NCBI RefSeq assembly: GCF_009833495.1
Contig: NZ_WUWG01000002.1
Span: 1-64,000, forward strand
Source of the DNA: Oceanomicrobium pacificus
GTDB taxonomy: Bacteria > Pseudomonadota > Alphaproteobacteria > Rhodobacterales > Rhodobacteraceae
Direction of reading: 5' to 3'
Length of the DNA: 64,000 nt
Part shown: positions 16,228 to 25,164 of the stretch, piece after piece
Layout: each line of letters opens with the position of its first letter
Position numbering within the stretch: the stretch's first letter is position 1
Program-made: the position numbers and the translations under genes
The notes under the pieces: model-generated
What the model saw: the letters and a program-made list of their open reading frames with translations, nothing else
Database searches by the model: none
What the model was told of the DNA's origin: nothing

Positions 16228-17294
16228 TCGTCTGCGACAACATAGTTTTCGAGCTGCAATCTGTCGGCGGCGTTTCGAAATACTGGTCGGAAACGATTAA
16301 GCGCCTAGACAATTCCCTTGATGCTCTGAGCTTTCTCGAAGGCCCCTGTGTAGAGCAGAATATCTTTCGTGCCGAATTGAGTTTGCGGAGTCCGGTTTTC
16401 CCAGATCGGGGTTGGTTGTTGCGGCGGAGACTTTTTTCTTCTCGAGTTCAAGCTGATGTTTTTCATTCCAGCTACTACCGTATCTCTCATCAAACTAAGG
16501 CCAATATTGTAACTATTCACGACTTCATGAACGAACTCTTCCCGACTGGACCGCGTGATGTTCTTTTGGCGAGATTGAAGCGGCGGGCCTGTCGAAATGC
16601 CAAGATGATCGTGGCTGTATCGGAAAGAACCAGGCAGGACCTTCTGAAGCATTATCCGTTTGTCGATCCTGGACGGGTCAAGGTGATATATAATGGCGTT
16701 GACGGTTCCTTTTATCCAGATCCCCGCAAGCACCCGTTTGGCATTGACGGGAGGTCATTAACGCCGCGGGGTTATTTTCTGTATGTCGGTGGTCGCGGAT
16801 ACTGCAAAAATTTCCCTCTCGTACTCAGGTTTCTGGCGGAATCTCGTCGGCAGGGCCTAGAATTGCCGTTGATCACAGTGGGCGGTGGACCGCTTACCGA
16901 AAGCGAATGGACCTTTGCGCGGGAGTTGGGGATACAGGAAAGCGCAATCCATCAGTACTATCACCTTCCCACTTCCGAACTGCGTGTTCTGTATTCCAAC
17001 TGCATGGCGTTGTTGATCCCGTCGATCTACGAGGGCTTTGGCTTGCCTGCCGCGGAAGGTGCGAGATGCGGTGCGCTTGTCCTTTCGGCCCGCGGATCCG
17101 CGCTGGACGAAATTGTCGGCGAAACGGAATTTGCCTTTGATCTTCGCCGCGAGGAGGAGGCGTCTCGTCTCCTGTCGCTTGGTCTGGAATCTCAATACGG
17201 TGAGTCGGAACGCGTACGCATGCAAGAGCGCTCGAACAAATTCAATTGGGATTCGTCGTCCGAAAGATTGATTGAAGTCTACAATGAGATCTGA
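16200..17294 (+). CDS. glycosyltransferase family 4 (GT-B)
   Basis: 364 residues if the TTG at 16200 is the start. The family-4 signature is clear: acceptor-side DVFHSSYYRI and VTIHDFMNELFP, the hinge VIYNGVD and FLYVGGRGYCKNFPL, and the nucleotide-sugar EX7E motif in IPSIYEGFGLPAAEG. It transfers a sugar from an NDP-sugar during glycan assembly on the cytoplasmic side. Homologues usually begin MIVCDNIVF; here that point has ATA (16224-16226), overlapping the upstream TAA, with GGAGAG 6 nt ahead. Either the unusual TTG far upstream or a rare ATA start is used. Confidence 0.88.
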   Translation: MLPYRREKIIVCDNIVFELQSVGGVSKYWSETIKRLDNSLDALSFLEGPCVEQNIFRAELSLRSPVFPDRGWLLRRRLFSSRVQADVFHSSYYRISHQTKANIVTIHDFMNELFPTGPRDVLLARLKRRACRNAKMIVAVSERTRQDLLKHYPFVDPGRVKVIYNGVDGSFYPDPRKHPFGIDGRSLTPRGYFLYVGGRGYCKNFPLVLRFLAESRRQGLELPLITVGGGPLTESEWTFARELGIQESAIHQYYHLPTSELRVLYSNCMALLIPSIYEGFGLPAAEGARCGALVLSARGSALDEIVGETEFAFDLRREEEASRLLSLGLESQYGESERVRMQERSNKFNWDSSSERLIEVYNEI

Positions 17295-18162
17295 GGGACA
17301 TAACAAAGGTGAACGTTTACCTATCACGGTCGTCATACTGACCAAAAACGAAGAGAAAACTGTTTGTGATGCTATCGCGTCCGTGCTGGATGACTTCGCT
17401 GAGGTCGTCGTGCTTGATAGCTTTAGCACGGACCGAACGGAGGAATGTGCGCGGTCGGCGGGCGCCAATGTGGTCAAGAATGAGTTCAAAGGCTATGCCA
17501 GCCAACGCAACTTCGCGCTACGTGAAATGCCGAGGGCGACGGATTGGGTATTCTTCCTGGACGCCGATGAAAGAATATCGAAAGAGCTTACTGCTGAACT
17601 CAGACGTGATTTCCTGCGGCTCTCGGAAACGTGCCGTTTGTTGTACGTGCGCCGCAAGGACATGTTCGAGGGCCGGTGGATCAAGCGCAGTTCAGGATAT
17701 CCGACATGGTTCGGGCGACTCTGCCACGCACCATCTGTGACGGTCCGACGGGAAATCAACGAAGAGTTTCATTGCCAGGGAGCAACCGAGCGCTTGAAGG
17801 AACATCTGCTCCACTTTCCGTTCCAGCGGGGCCTCAGTCATTGGCTCGAAAGGCACAATTCTTATTCCTCCCTCGAAGCGGCCACCAAGGTAGAGGGCGA
17901 GAAAGCTGACGTCCGGCTACTTTTCACCGGCGACCCCGGATTGCGTCGCAGAGGCCTGAAGCAAATCTACATGCGCTTGCCGTTCCGGCCACTTGTAGGG
18001 TTTCTGTATCTCTATGTCTTCAAAGGCGGCTTTCTGGATGGGCGTCCGGGCTTACGATACGCTTTGCTCAGAGCGTTCTACGAACTGATGATCTCAATAA
18101 AGCTCGACGAGATACGCGCGGCCAAAATTCGTGATGTTTCCATCAAAAAGGATCGTCGCTGA
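17284..18162 (+). CDS. glycosyltransferase family 2 (LPS core type)
   Basis: 292 residues from ATG 17284, which overlaps the end of the previous gene by 11 bp. GT-A features: PITVVILTKNEEKTVCDAI at the nucleotide site, LDSFSTDRTEE, and the DXD-type FFLDADERI. The C-terminal half (GLKQIYMRLPFRPLVGFLYL) is like WaaE/KdtX glucosyltransferases, which act on lipid-linked core sugars at the membrane. It sits in a tightly packed operon (stop shares bases with the next start). The in-frame TTG at 17272 is less likely. Confidence 0.88.
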   Translation: MRSEGHNKGERLPITVVILTKNEEKTVCDAIASVLDDFAEVVVLDSFSTDRTEECARSAGANVVKNEFKGYASQRNFALREMPRATDWVFFLDADERISKELTAELRRDFLRLSETCRLLYVRRKDMFEGRWIKRSSGYPTWFGRLCHAPSVTVRREINEEFHCQGATERLKEHLLHFPFQRGLSHWLERHNSYSSLEAATKVEGEKADVRLLFTGDPGLRRRGLKQIYMRLPFRPLVGFLYLYVFKGGFLDGRPGLRYALLRAFYELMISIKLDEIRAAKIRDVSIKKDRR

Positions 18163-18770
18163 TGGCCTGGGCAAAGTATATTGTCGTGATCGGACCGGAC
18201 GGCAGCGGAAAGACGAGTGTGGCCGACATGTTGGCCCAGTCCCTGAGAGACGAGGGGCGACATGTAGCCCGGAAAAACTTCTCTTTCGGCTTCATGCCCC
18301 CGGTTTCGGCGCTCTTGGGGCGTCGCAAGCTGAAAGAATTTCGCGAAGGCGAACCCAACTCGGGCATGGTGAAACCTTTGGGGCGCGCGCACGCCATGTT
18401 TCTGGCGTGCTGGTACGGCATTGATCACCTTCTGGGGTATCTTGGCCCACAATGCTGGCGGAAGAATGCAGTCGTAGTTTTTGCACGCTCGTATCACGAT
18501 TTTCTGTATCAACGCGCGTACCTGAAACTGCCACCAGTGCTGCCTCGTTTCTTCCTCGCACTGGGGCCCAAGCCCGATCTTGTCGCGACCCCTATGCGCG
18601 ACCCGCAATCCATTCATGATCAAAAGCCGGAACTAACGGCCACTGAGATCACTGAGCAATACGAACGGATTTTGCAGCGGTTTCAACGATACAGCTATTT
18701 CGCGGCAATTGATGCGTCCGAGGGCACTGAAGCGACTGTGAAAAGCATCCGTCAAAGAGCTCACCTGTGA
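18162..18770 (+). CDS. P-loop thymidylate-kinase-like protein
   Basis: 202 residues with a Walker A GPDGSGKTS at 11-19 in the position used by thymidylate kinases, then a long helical lid-like region and YERILQRFQRYSYFAAIDAS near the end. The dTMP-binding motif of true Tmk (DRY/F...) is not obvious; ARSYHDFLYQRAY stands in that place. In glycan loci such kinases are suspected to phosphorylate sugars or lipid carriers, and relatives are sometimes fused to a nucleotidyltransferase, which here is encoded two genes on (19964). Function unresolved. Confidence 0.65.
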   Translation: MAWAKYIVVIGPDGSGKTSVADMLAQSLRDEGRHVARKNFSFGFMPPVSALLGRRKLKEFREGEPNSGMVKPLGRAHAMFLACWYGIDHLLGYLGPQCWRKNAVVVFARSYHDFLYQRAYLKLPPVLPRFFLALGPKPDLVATPMRDPQSIHDQKPELTATEITEQYERILQRFQRYSYFAAIDASEGTEATVKSIRQRAHL

Positions 18771-19960
18771 AGCTTCAGGAAGCAGCCCTGTCGATCGTCG
18801 AACAGATGTTTGCCTCGGCCTTCACATTCTTTGCCATCGTGTTTGCAGCCCGATTGCTGGCGTCTGACTCCCTGTCGCTCTATACGGCGTATTTCAGCCT
18901 CAACCAGTCCTTTTCCTTTTTCCTGATGGGGATGGTGCTGTTTCCGATCGCGTCATCGAGCGGCTCTGATGCGGGTCGCCAACTGGGGACATCGGTCGTT
19001 CTGCTCGGTTTCTTGTTGGTGTGCTTCGCGCTTGTCGCTCCAATGGCCATGCGCATGTTTGAAAGCTTCGAGGGGCGCATAAACTTTCAGACCACGGCTC
19101 TGGCCGTTATTTTCTTCATCTCGCAATGTTTTTTCGAAAGCGCGCGCTGGCTCACTATTCGGCTTCACGGCGCAAGGGTGACGCTCACAGGGACGATTGC
19201 GCGTTTTGTTTTGTTTTTCGGCACACTCTTTCTATTGGGTTCCGGGCGGCTTGATGGGCCCGTGTTCACCCTTGCGCAGGTTGCTGCCAACTTTTTCGCC
19301 GTGTCGATTTATGCATTCGTTTTGTGGCCGTCGCTTTGCAAGATCGAACTTTGTTTGCCGGGCAGATATTATTCGTTTCACTTCGCAACTCTTGGCAATT
19401 CCAGCGCCAACTTTGCTACAAACTTCGCAGCGGTAGTACTCATTGACCGTGCATGGGGCGCTGGCGGACTGGCAGCCTTTCAGGCAATGCGCTCAGTGAC
19501 CAATCCGGTCGGGTTGCTCAGCCAGGTGATCGACAATCACATCAGCGCCAAACTCTCACAAACCGGTCGCAACTTTAACTTTGGTGCAAGCCATGTCGGC
19601 TTTGCTGCCACGGCAGTGCTTCTGGCCACAATGGTGGCAACGCTGATCGGTCCTTGGGCGACAGAACTGATACTGGGTGAAGACTTCGTGCCATGGTGGC
19701 CCCTCTTTCCCACGATGCTTTTTGCCTCGCTCGCACATGCGGCGACGCGGCCGGTTCTCGGCCGTTGGCGGATAGCGGGCAATGTGTGGGCTCTGAATGT
19801 CTATTCCTTGTTGGTATTGTTCGGCGTCCTGCCCATGATGCTGATGCTTGGAGCGATAGGGGAAACGCGCATTCTTGTTCTTGTTTTTGCAGCGCAGCCC
19901 TTCGTTTGCTTTGTCGTGCTGTATTTCAACAGCCGGTTTGGCTCTTTCAAGGACGAGTGA
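18767..19960 (+). CDS. polysaccharide flippase-like integral membrane protein (Wzx type)
   Basis: 397 residues with about 12 hydrophobic segments (for example FASAFTFFAIVFAARLLA, FLMGMVLFPIASS, LGTSVVLLGFLLVCF, LATMVATLIG, LVLVFAAQPFVCFVVLY) and the loosely conserved pattern of the MATE/MurJ/Wzx group. It would flip an undecaprenyl-linked glycan to the periplasm. Starts with GTG 18767, overlapping the previous stop by 4 bp, which indicates coupled translation. Confidence 0.75.
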   Translation: MKLQEAALSIVEQMFASAFTFFAIVFAARLLASDSLSLYTAYFSLNQSFSFFLMGMVLFPIASSSGSDAGRQLGTSVVLLGFLLVCFALVAPMAMRMFESFEGRINFQTTALAVIFFISQCFFESARWLTIRLHGARVTLTGTIARFVLFFGTLFLLGSGRLDGPVFTLAQVAANFFAVSIYAFVLWPSLCKIELCLPGRYYSFHFATLGNSSANFATNFAAVVLIDRAWGAGGLAAFQAMRSVTNPVGLLSQVIDNHISAKLSQTGRNFNFGASHVGFAATAVLLATMVATLIGPWATELILGEDFVPWWPLFPTMLFASLAHAATRPVLGRWRIAGNVWALNVYSLLVLFGVLPMMLMLGAIGETRILVLVFAAQPFVCFVVLYFNSRFGSFKDE

Positions 19961-19963
19961 ACA

Positions 19964-20662
19964 GTGGCCGCTTCCATTCCCACCGCATCTGATGCGCTGA
20001 TTGCCGCACTAAAGGCATTGAACGCCGCAAACCTCCCCTTCGTTGTGCTGCGAAACCATGAAGGGCTTCCCCACCATTGGAGCAACGACGTAGACATTCT
20101 GGTTGAACCAGTCGCGTTGGAGGAAGCGCACAAGACAGTTCTTGATGCCGTTCAGAAAAACTCAGCCAACCGTCCTATAGACGTAATGCGGCGCCTGAAC
20201 TTTCGCGCAACCCGGCTTTCCTGCGCTGATCGCGTCCTTCAGGTCGACCTTTACTCGCTGCTCAGCAAGGCTTGGGTGACTTACGCCGATACCATGCGAA
20301 TACTGGAGGCGCGCCAATCTGCGAATTCGCTTTTCGCTGTACCGGAGCCGACGCATGAAGCTTTGCTGATCGCCGCAAAGGAACTGTTCTCGTACAGGGA
20401 AATCCGAAAGCGCTATCATGCACAACTGGCCGGGTTTGATGCTGCGAAAGCCGAAGCTGCCGCAGAATCTGTTTTCGGTCCGTATGTCAGTTCAAGCGGG
20501 CTGAGCCTCCTTATCGAAGCGTTGAAAGATCCGACAGTTAGGGGCTACCCGGGCTTGCGATTAGGGCGGCAAATGGACGTGGTCTCAGCTGTCCGTTGGG
20601 CCGCGTTGCGCAGGAATGGTTGGATCGCTCAAGCTTCGATCAAAGGCACGGTGCGCAGTTAG
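19964..20662 (+). CDS. nucleotidyltransferase-fold protein of glycan locus
   Basis: 232 residues starting with GTG 19964, three bases after the flippase stop. The motif FVVLRNHEGLPHHWSNDVDI with D42-x-D44 is the metal-binding core of the minimal nucleotidyltransferase (polymerase-beta-like) fold; VLQVDLYSLL offers the third acid. Homologous domains are fused to thymidylate-kinase-like domains in some genomes, so this protein and the kinase at 18162 probably form one functional unit. Possible roles are nucleotidylation of a sugar phosphate or of a polymer end; unproven. Confidence 0.6.
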   Translation: MAASIPTASDALIAALKALNAANLPFVVLRNHEGLPHHWSNDVDILVEPVALEEAHKTVLDAVQKNSANRPIDVMRRLNFRATRLSCADRVLQVDLYSLLSKAWVTYADTMRILEARQSANSLFAVPEPTHEALLIAAKELFSYREIRKRYHAQLAGFDAAKAEAAAESVFGPYVSSSGLSLLIEALKDPTVRGYPGLRLGRQMDVVSAVRWAALRRNGWIAQASIKGTVRS

Positions 20663-20821
20663 ACCCGCGGATTATTAATCCTCGGCTGAGTGTTTTGATG
20701 GGGAAGCGGGGCGGGTGGTGCTGTGAAGGAGGTCCAATTAAACATTCATCTGGAATTTGCCTCCGACACCGATGCCATGTCTTATAGATGAACCTTTGCA
20801 ACTTCACAGTGAAAGCGCGAA

Positions 20822-22006
20822 TTGCTTCGTTTGGTTTCAGCCACGTTCTGTGTTTTCTATCCGCTACTGATTGTTTCAGTAAATAGTCCGCTTTTATCTG
20901 ATGCTTTCATTTCTGCAAACCAAGCATTCAGGCACATTCTGGTATGGTCGATGGCAGTTTGCGCCGTGGTCGAACGTCGCGCAACCCTGTCCAACCGGCG
21001 CATCGCCGCTTGCGTAAAAATTTCCGCGCTGGCGTCGGTGATAGCCGTCTTGCTTTGGGTTGGGAAAACCGGGCTCGGTGCGCAAAAGTCGATAGCAAGC
21101 CTCTACAACGCATTTGAACCCGTTGTTGTGATCCTGTGCGCGTCGGGTCTTTCCCTGACGATGGTTCGGCGCTCGCATGCGGCTTTGTTCGTAAGATCGC
21201 TGGTTGTTTGGCTGCTCGTCTTTGCGGCCATACACGTCATGAGCGGCTTTGATCTTAACACCAGCGTGTACGGGCGCCTCCGTTGGACATTTGGGTTCGT
21301 TCATCCTGGAAAAGTGGCGCAATTGGTCATGTTGGTGGTGCTATTTCATGTATTTAGTGAGGGGCGCGATAAATCTTTGCGGAGTTCTGCATATTTGTTT
21401 TTTGTAATGATCTCTGCTGGCTTGGCTGTCTTTATGACAAGTACCCGTGCAATGTTTGTGGTTTACTTCATCACGCTTGTGTATCTGATTAGTGAGGGCG
21501 TAAGGTCAGATCAAAAAGCCCCTCTGGCATGGGCTTGGGGGGCGGGACTTGTTGGCGTTGCCGCATATCTTTTTGTTGGTATTGACGAGGCATCGCGTCA
21601 TTTTCTCCTAAGTGGAAGGATTGCGTGGCTGCTTCAAAGTGTCGATCTGAATTTCGGGGGGAGGGGGCTGGCGCCATTTTTTTTGGGTGTTTTTGACGAC
21701 CCGGTCGGCAACTTGAGCAATGTTTCTAGTTATTCAGGAAGCGATATCATTTCATTTAGGGTTGATAGTGGTTATTTGGAAGTTGTTACAAGTAGTGGAT
21801 TTTTGGTTCTGGCGCTACTTTCCGTAGTACTTTTGATTATGGTGCAAGCGTCAACGAAGCGAGATCTGAGAAGTGCAGCCCTTGTAGCCATTCTTGGATT
21901 TTTTCTGGCCGGAGAATCTGGATTCTTCGCCGTCGGGAATTCGTTTGGCCTAATGGTCGTCACTCTGGCGATGGTGGCAATGCGATCACCCAGGCATCGA
22001 TTCTAG
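20822..22006 (+). CDS. O-antigen polymerase / ligase-like membrane protein
   Basis: 394 residues, about 11 transmembrane segments, with the large periplasmic loop late in the chain (SGRIAWLLQSVDLNFGGRG to RVDSGYLEVVTSSG) where Wzy/WaaL proteins carry catalytic arginines and the conserved 'D.gyl.v....G' text. It would polymerise or ligate the lipid-linked glycan in the periplasm. The start is TTG 20822 without a good RBS; 159 bp with no gene separates it from the previous gene. Base use is more AT-rich than the catabolic island, as is common in such loci. Confidence 0.75.
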   Translation: MLRLVSATFCVFYPLLIVSVNSPLLSDAFISANQAFRHILVWSMAVCAVVERRATLSNRRIAACVKISALASVIAVLLWVGKTGLGAQKSIASLYNAFEPVVVILCASGLSLTMVRRSHAALFVRSLVVWLLVFAAIHVMSGFDLNTSVYGRLRWTFGFVHPGKVAQLVMLVVLFHVFSEGRDKSLRSSAYLFFVMISAGLAVFMTSTRAMFVVYFITLVYLISEGVRSDQKAPLAWAWGAGLVGVAAYLFVGIDEASRHFLLSGRIAWLLQSVDLNFGGRGLAPFFLGVFDDPVGNLSNVSSYSGSDIISFRVDSGYLEVVTSSGFLVLALLSVVLLIMVQASTKRDLRSAALVAILGFFLAGESGFFAVGNSFGLMVVTLAMVAMRSPRHRF

Positions 22007-22127
22007 CAACAGTCAGGGTCTGATTGCGCCGATAGTCGTGACGGCATTGCGGGTTCAGATTCTACTTGGAAACATGTCGATTGAGACCTGCCTGTGAAAA
22101 AGCGTCGGACCACACACTGAGTTTGAT

Positions 22128-22349
22128 TGGTTGGGCTTCGACTACGGGCTCCAAGTCCCTACTGTCGTATGCCAGCGCTTTTCCGTCCATGAGTGGCCGC
22201 GCCTTGTCCCGGACGAGACCGCATTGATCGAGGAGAATATGGTGCTGATGGTGGAACCGGGGAGCTATGTCCCGGGCCTCGGTGGTATCCGCACCGAGTT
22301 CATTCTGCGGGTCACCAGATCAGGAGCGGAGGCGCTGGCGACCTTCTAG
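22128..22349 (+). pseudogene. M24 (Xaa-Pro aminopeptidase-like) C-terminal fragment
   Basis: The frame reads WLGFDYGLQVPTVV, then LIEENMVLMVEPGSYVPGLG and IRTEFILRVTRSGAEALATF, matching the final part of M24 peptidases where a metal-binding Glu lies in the VEPG motif. The preceding two-thirds of the enzyme, including the Asp ligands, is absent. Bases 22007-22127 hold no gene. The fragment marks a deletion or recombination boundary at the end of the polysaccharide locus. Confidence 0.75.
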
Positions 22350-22418
22350 TGCCTGTCCTGCGTGGTGGAACCGGCTGGCAAGCGGGTTTTGTCGGTTCTG
22401 CGGGCCGGACCGGTCCCG

Positions 22419-23270
22419 CTAGACCGCGCCCCAGACAACCATGCCCCCCCAGACAACCAACCCGACGCCGGCGGCTTTCGCAACCCGGTCGCCCAACGGC
22501 GTCAGTTTCTCCACCGCCACGAAAAGCGCGAGGCCGACGATCCAGTAGAGGTTCATGATCCCGCCCGCGAACAGGAGCGCCATAAGCGCCGAGCAGCAGC
22601 CGAGGCAGTAGGCGCCATGGTGCAGCCCCATGTGAAAGGCGCCGCCGATCCCGTCGCGTCGGTGCTCGGACAGGAACCTTGCCGGCGACTGGCATTGCCG
22701 CAGGCAGGACGCTTTCAGCGGCAGGAACTGGTAAATGCCGGCTGCGATCAGGAGCAATCCGCCGGGCCAGGTGTCGATCAGGACCATCATGGTGGCGGAG
22801 ACACGGCCGGTCGCCTCCAGCCCCCATTGCGCGGCGGTGGCGAGCACGCTGAACATGGCCCATATCGCAAGATAGCCTGCGAGGAATGCCGTGGACCGGC
22901 CCGCGACCCGACCTGGACCGGCATGGCGCAGAAGCGCAACATGGAGCAGGACGGTCGGCGCGACGCTCGGGACCATCATGGCCGCCATCATGACCCACCA
23001 CATCAGGAAGACGAGGACCGCGTAGCCCGTGCTCCACGCGCCCGCCGCTTGCGGTCCCGGCATGTCGCGCATGTCGCGCATCGCGGTCATTTCGAGAGCT
23101 GACATGCGCATGCCCACGCCGTAGACCGTGTAGAGGCCGGCGAGCAGAACAAGCGTGCCGAGCAGGGCCGCGACGAGCCGCCGGTCGCGCCGCAAGAGCC
23201 GCTCGGCTACGTCCTGTCCCGTCACCGGCGGTGATACGCTCCGGTCAAGCGGCTTCGAGGACGCCGGCAT
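22419..23270 (-). CDS. DUF2182 membrane protein (predicted metal-binding)
   Basis: 283 residues, 6 to 7 hydrophobic helices. Signature features of DUF2182: MWWVMMAAMMVPSVAP with its Met-rich helix, the Cys motif ASCLRQCQSPARFL, GLHHGAYCLGCCSALM, and GIMNLYWI. The Met/Cys/His groups suggest copper or another soft metal. The start overlaps the end of the upstream DUF1326 gene by 26 bp, so both are cotranscribed; the two families often occur as a pair. Biological role unknown. Confidence 0.9.
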   Translation of the reverse strand: MPASSKPLDRSVSPPVTGQDVAERLLRRDRRLVAALLGTLVLLAGLYTVYGVGMRMSALEMTAMRDMRDMPGPQAAGAWSTGYAVLVFLMWWVMMAAMMVPSVAPTVLLHVALLRHAGPGRVAGRSTAFLAGYLAIWAMFSVLATAAQWGLEATGRVSATMMVLIDTWPGGLLLIAAGIYQFLPLKASCLRQCQSPARFLSEHRRDGIGGAFHMGLHHGAYCLGCCSALMALLFAGGIMNLYWIVGLALFVAVEKLTPLGDRVAKAAGVGLVVWGGMVVWGAV

Positions 23271-23883
23271 TGTTCATGTGGATCTCGACCAGATGGGCGT
23301 GGCTGTCCGTGTTGCCCGTCAGCGATATCTCGCCTTGGGTCGTCGTCGTGCCTTTCGCCACTTCGGCAATCCGGTATTCGAACCCGTGGGGGAGGTCGAT
23401 CCGTGCCCGATGCTCGGCGCCCGTGACCGGGTTGACGAGCGGTCCGGCGGTCGTCTCGAAAATGTCGCCGGCCTTCACATGGCCCTTGCGGGCGGCAATA
23501 TCGACATCGACCGCAACAGGGCGGTAGAGCGTGTCGAGTTTCGTTGGGGACATGGCGGCATAGACCCACCAGAAGGTGGCCATCTCCTCTGTGTCCCCTC
23601 CGGTAAAAATGCTCTGGAGCGCGGCGCGCTGCGCCTTGCTGGCCTTCTCGTCGATGATGATCTGCATCGTGCCATTGCCCTCATGCACCGCACCGGGCCA
23701 CTTGTAGAGCACGGCCGACGTGATGCCGGACAGATCGACATCGCCATAGTGCCCCTTGCTGATGACGAAGCCGACCGCCGCTTCGCATGTGCCTTTGGTC
23801 GGAAGCGACATGAACTGGCACGGGCACCCCGTGTCACAGTTGCAGTTCGCCAACTCGTAGCCATGAATTTCCCAAGGTGTCAT
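23245..23883 (-). CDS. DUF1326 protein, partner of DUF2182
   Basis: 212 residues from ATG 23883, preceded by GGGGGAT. The N-terminal Cys cluster NCNCDTGCPCQF and the conserved ISKGHYGDVDLSG and WWVYAAMSPTK identify DUF1326. The Cys cluster is likely a metal site. A longer frame beginning GTG 23925 adds 14 residues, but the family starts at the WEIHGYELANC region. It leads the two-gene operon with the DUF2182 membrane protein. Confidence 0.88.
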   Translation of the reverse strand: MTPWEIHGYELANCNCDTGCPCQFMSLPTKGTCEAAVGFVISKGHYGDVDLSGITSAVLYKWPGAVHEGNGTMQIIIDEKASKAQRAALQSIFTGGDTEEMATFWWVYAAMSPTKLDTLYRPVAVDVDIAARKGHVKAGDIFETTAGPLVNPVTGAEHRARIDLPHGFEYRIAEVAKGTTTTQGEISLTGNTDSHAHLVEIHMNNAGVLEAA

Positions 23884-24073
23884 CTCGCATCCCCCACAGT
23901 GCAAATGATCAGAGGATGATACCACATATTCGTCAAAATATGCGGTGATGTATGCGTCCGTATTTTCAGTTGCCGGTCAGTATCTTGACGCTACATGCTG
24001 TAAATGCAGGTCAGAATACTTGTCGTTTTAAGTTGGACGAGGCGCCGCGATTGTGAGGTTGCCGAAACCGAGC

Positions 24074-24898
24074 CTATTCCTTTACTCGCAAATGCACGCG
24101 AAGTCCGGGGCGCAGATAGCCTTCGGGGTTCGGAAACTCGACGATCACCGATCCTTCGCCGGTCTCGAGATTCATGTCGAAACCGACTGACACCGCATAA
24201 CCGAGTTCCGAATAGGCGCCGCCGTTCGGGCCGATCATCTCGAACTCCAGCTTGCGGGCCTCCTCCAGCGTGTAGCCGCCTTCCTGAATGCGCCGGACAA
24301 CCTCCTCGGGGCGGATCGGGATGCGCACATGGATCGGGTCGAGTTGCACGATATTGGCAATCGCGCCGGACAGGGCGGCGCTGTAATTCCCGCCGACAAC
24401 GACCTTGGGCGCGGAAATGAGCCCGTCCGCAGGTGCATAGATGGAGTGGCGCTGCAATTCCTCCCTCGCGATGGCAAGCTCTGCCTCGGCGACCTTGAGG
24501 TCGAGCTCGAACACCTCGACATTGAACTCCGCATCCCCCAGCGCGGCTATCGACACGGCCTCCCGCCGTTCCAGCTCCTGCTGGCGCTCCAGATCCGACC
24601 GGCCCTCCGTAAGAATGGCCTCGGCGCGGGCGAGCTTGACTTCAGCCAACTGGACCTCGAGCGCGGCGGCGGAAGCATCCATTTCGACGAGCAGGTCGCC
24701 TTCCGACACAAACTCCCCTTCTGAAAAGTGGAGCGCCGAAATGTGGCCATCGACAGATGTCGTGACTTCCCAGGCATTGGCGGCGAAAGTCACGCCGGGG
24801 AGAAGGCGCTGGAGTTCTTGTGCATTGGCGGATGTCACCATGAGAGTGGCAAAAGCGACTGGAATCAGCGACCCCAAAATCTTGAACAGGCGCCTCAT
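24074..24898 (-). CDS. HlyD/RND-type periplasmic adaptor (membrane fusion protein)
   Basis: 274 residues from ATG 24898 with a good GGAGGT site. Signal peptide at 1-28 (IPVAFATLMVTSANAQ). Lipoyl half-motifs flank a helical hairpin: VTTSVDGHISALHFSEGEFV, then the coiled region (LAEVKLARAEAILTEGRSDL to LQRHSIYAPADG), then the second lipoyl half LISAPKVVVGGNYSA and a beta-barrel. At 274 residues it is shorter than usual adaptors (350-400), lacking most of the membrane-proximal domain. No RND pump or outer-membrane channel gene lies within the window, so it is an orphan adaptor. Confidence 0.8.
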   Translation of the reverse strand: MRRLFKILGSLIPVAFATLMVTSANAQELQRLLPGVTFAANAWEVTTSVDGHISALHFSEGEFVSEGDLLVEMDASAAALEVQLAEVKLARAEAILTEGRSDLERQQELERREAVSIAALGDAEFNVEVFELDLKVAEAELAIAREELQRHSIYAPADGLISAPKVVVGGNYSAALSGAIANIVQLDPIHVRIPIRPEEVVRRIQEGGYTLEEARKLEFEMIGPNGGAYSELGYAVSVGFDMNLETGEGSVIVEFPNPEGYLRPGLRVHLRVKE

Positions 24899-25164
24899 TG
24901 TGTGACCTCCGTCGTTGAATGTCCCCGTGCAAACTATCATGGCGCGTGATGATTGTCTTGCTCGGCACTCTCTGTTCGTTTGCAGGTATTCGATGGATTC
25001 AGGGTCTGAGTGAAGCTGTTGTTATTGCGCGATGATCTGCTGCGCGTTGTGTCAGGCCTCAACTGGTTTGGGTCGCCAAATTTGGCTGTGGCTAAGGGCA
25101 TTTTAGTGCAGGACTTTGGTGTGAAAATTCAAAATACTTGAGTTGAGAGTCTTTTTAGAGTGAA

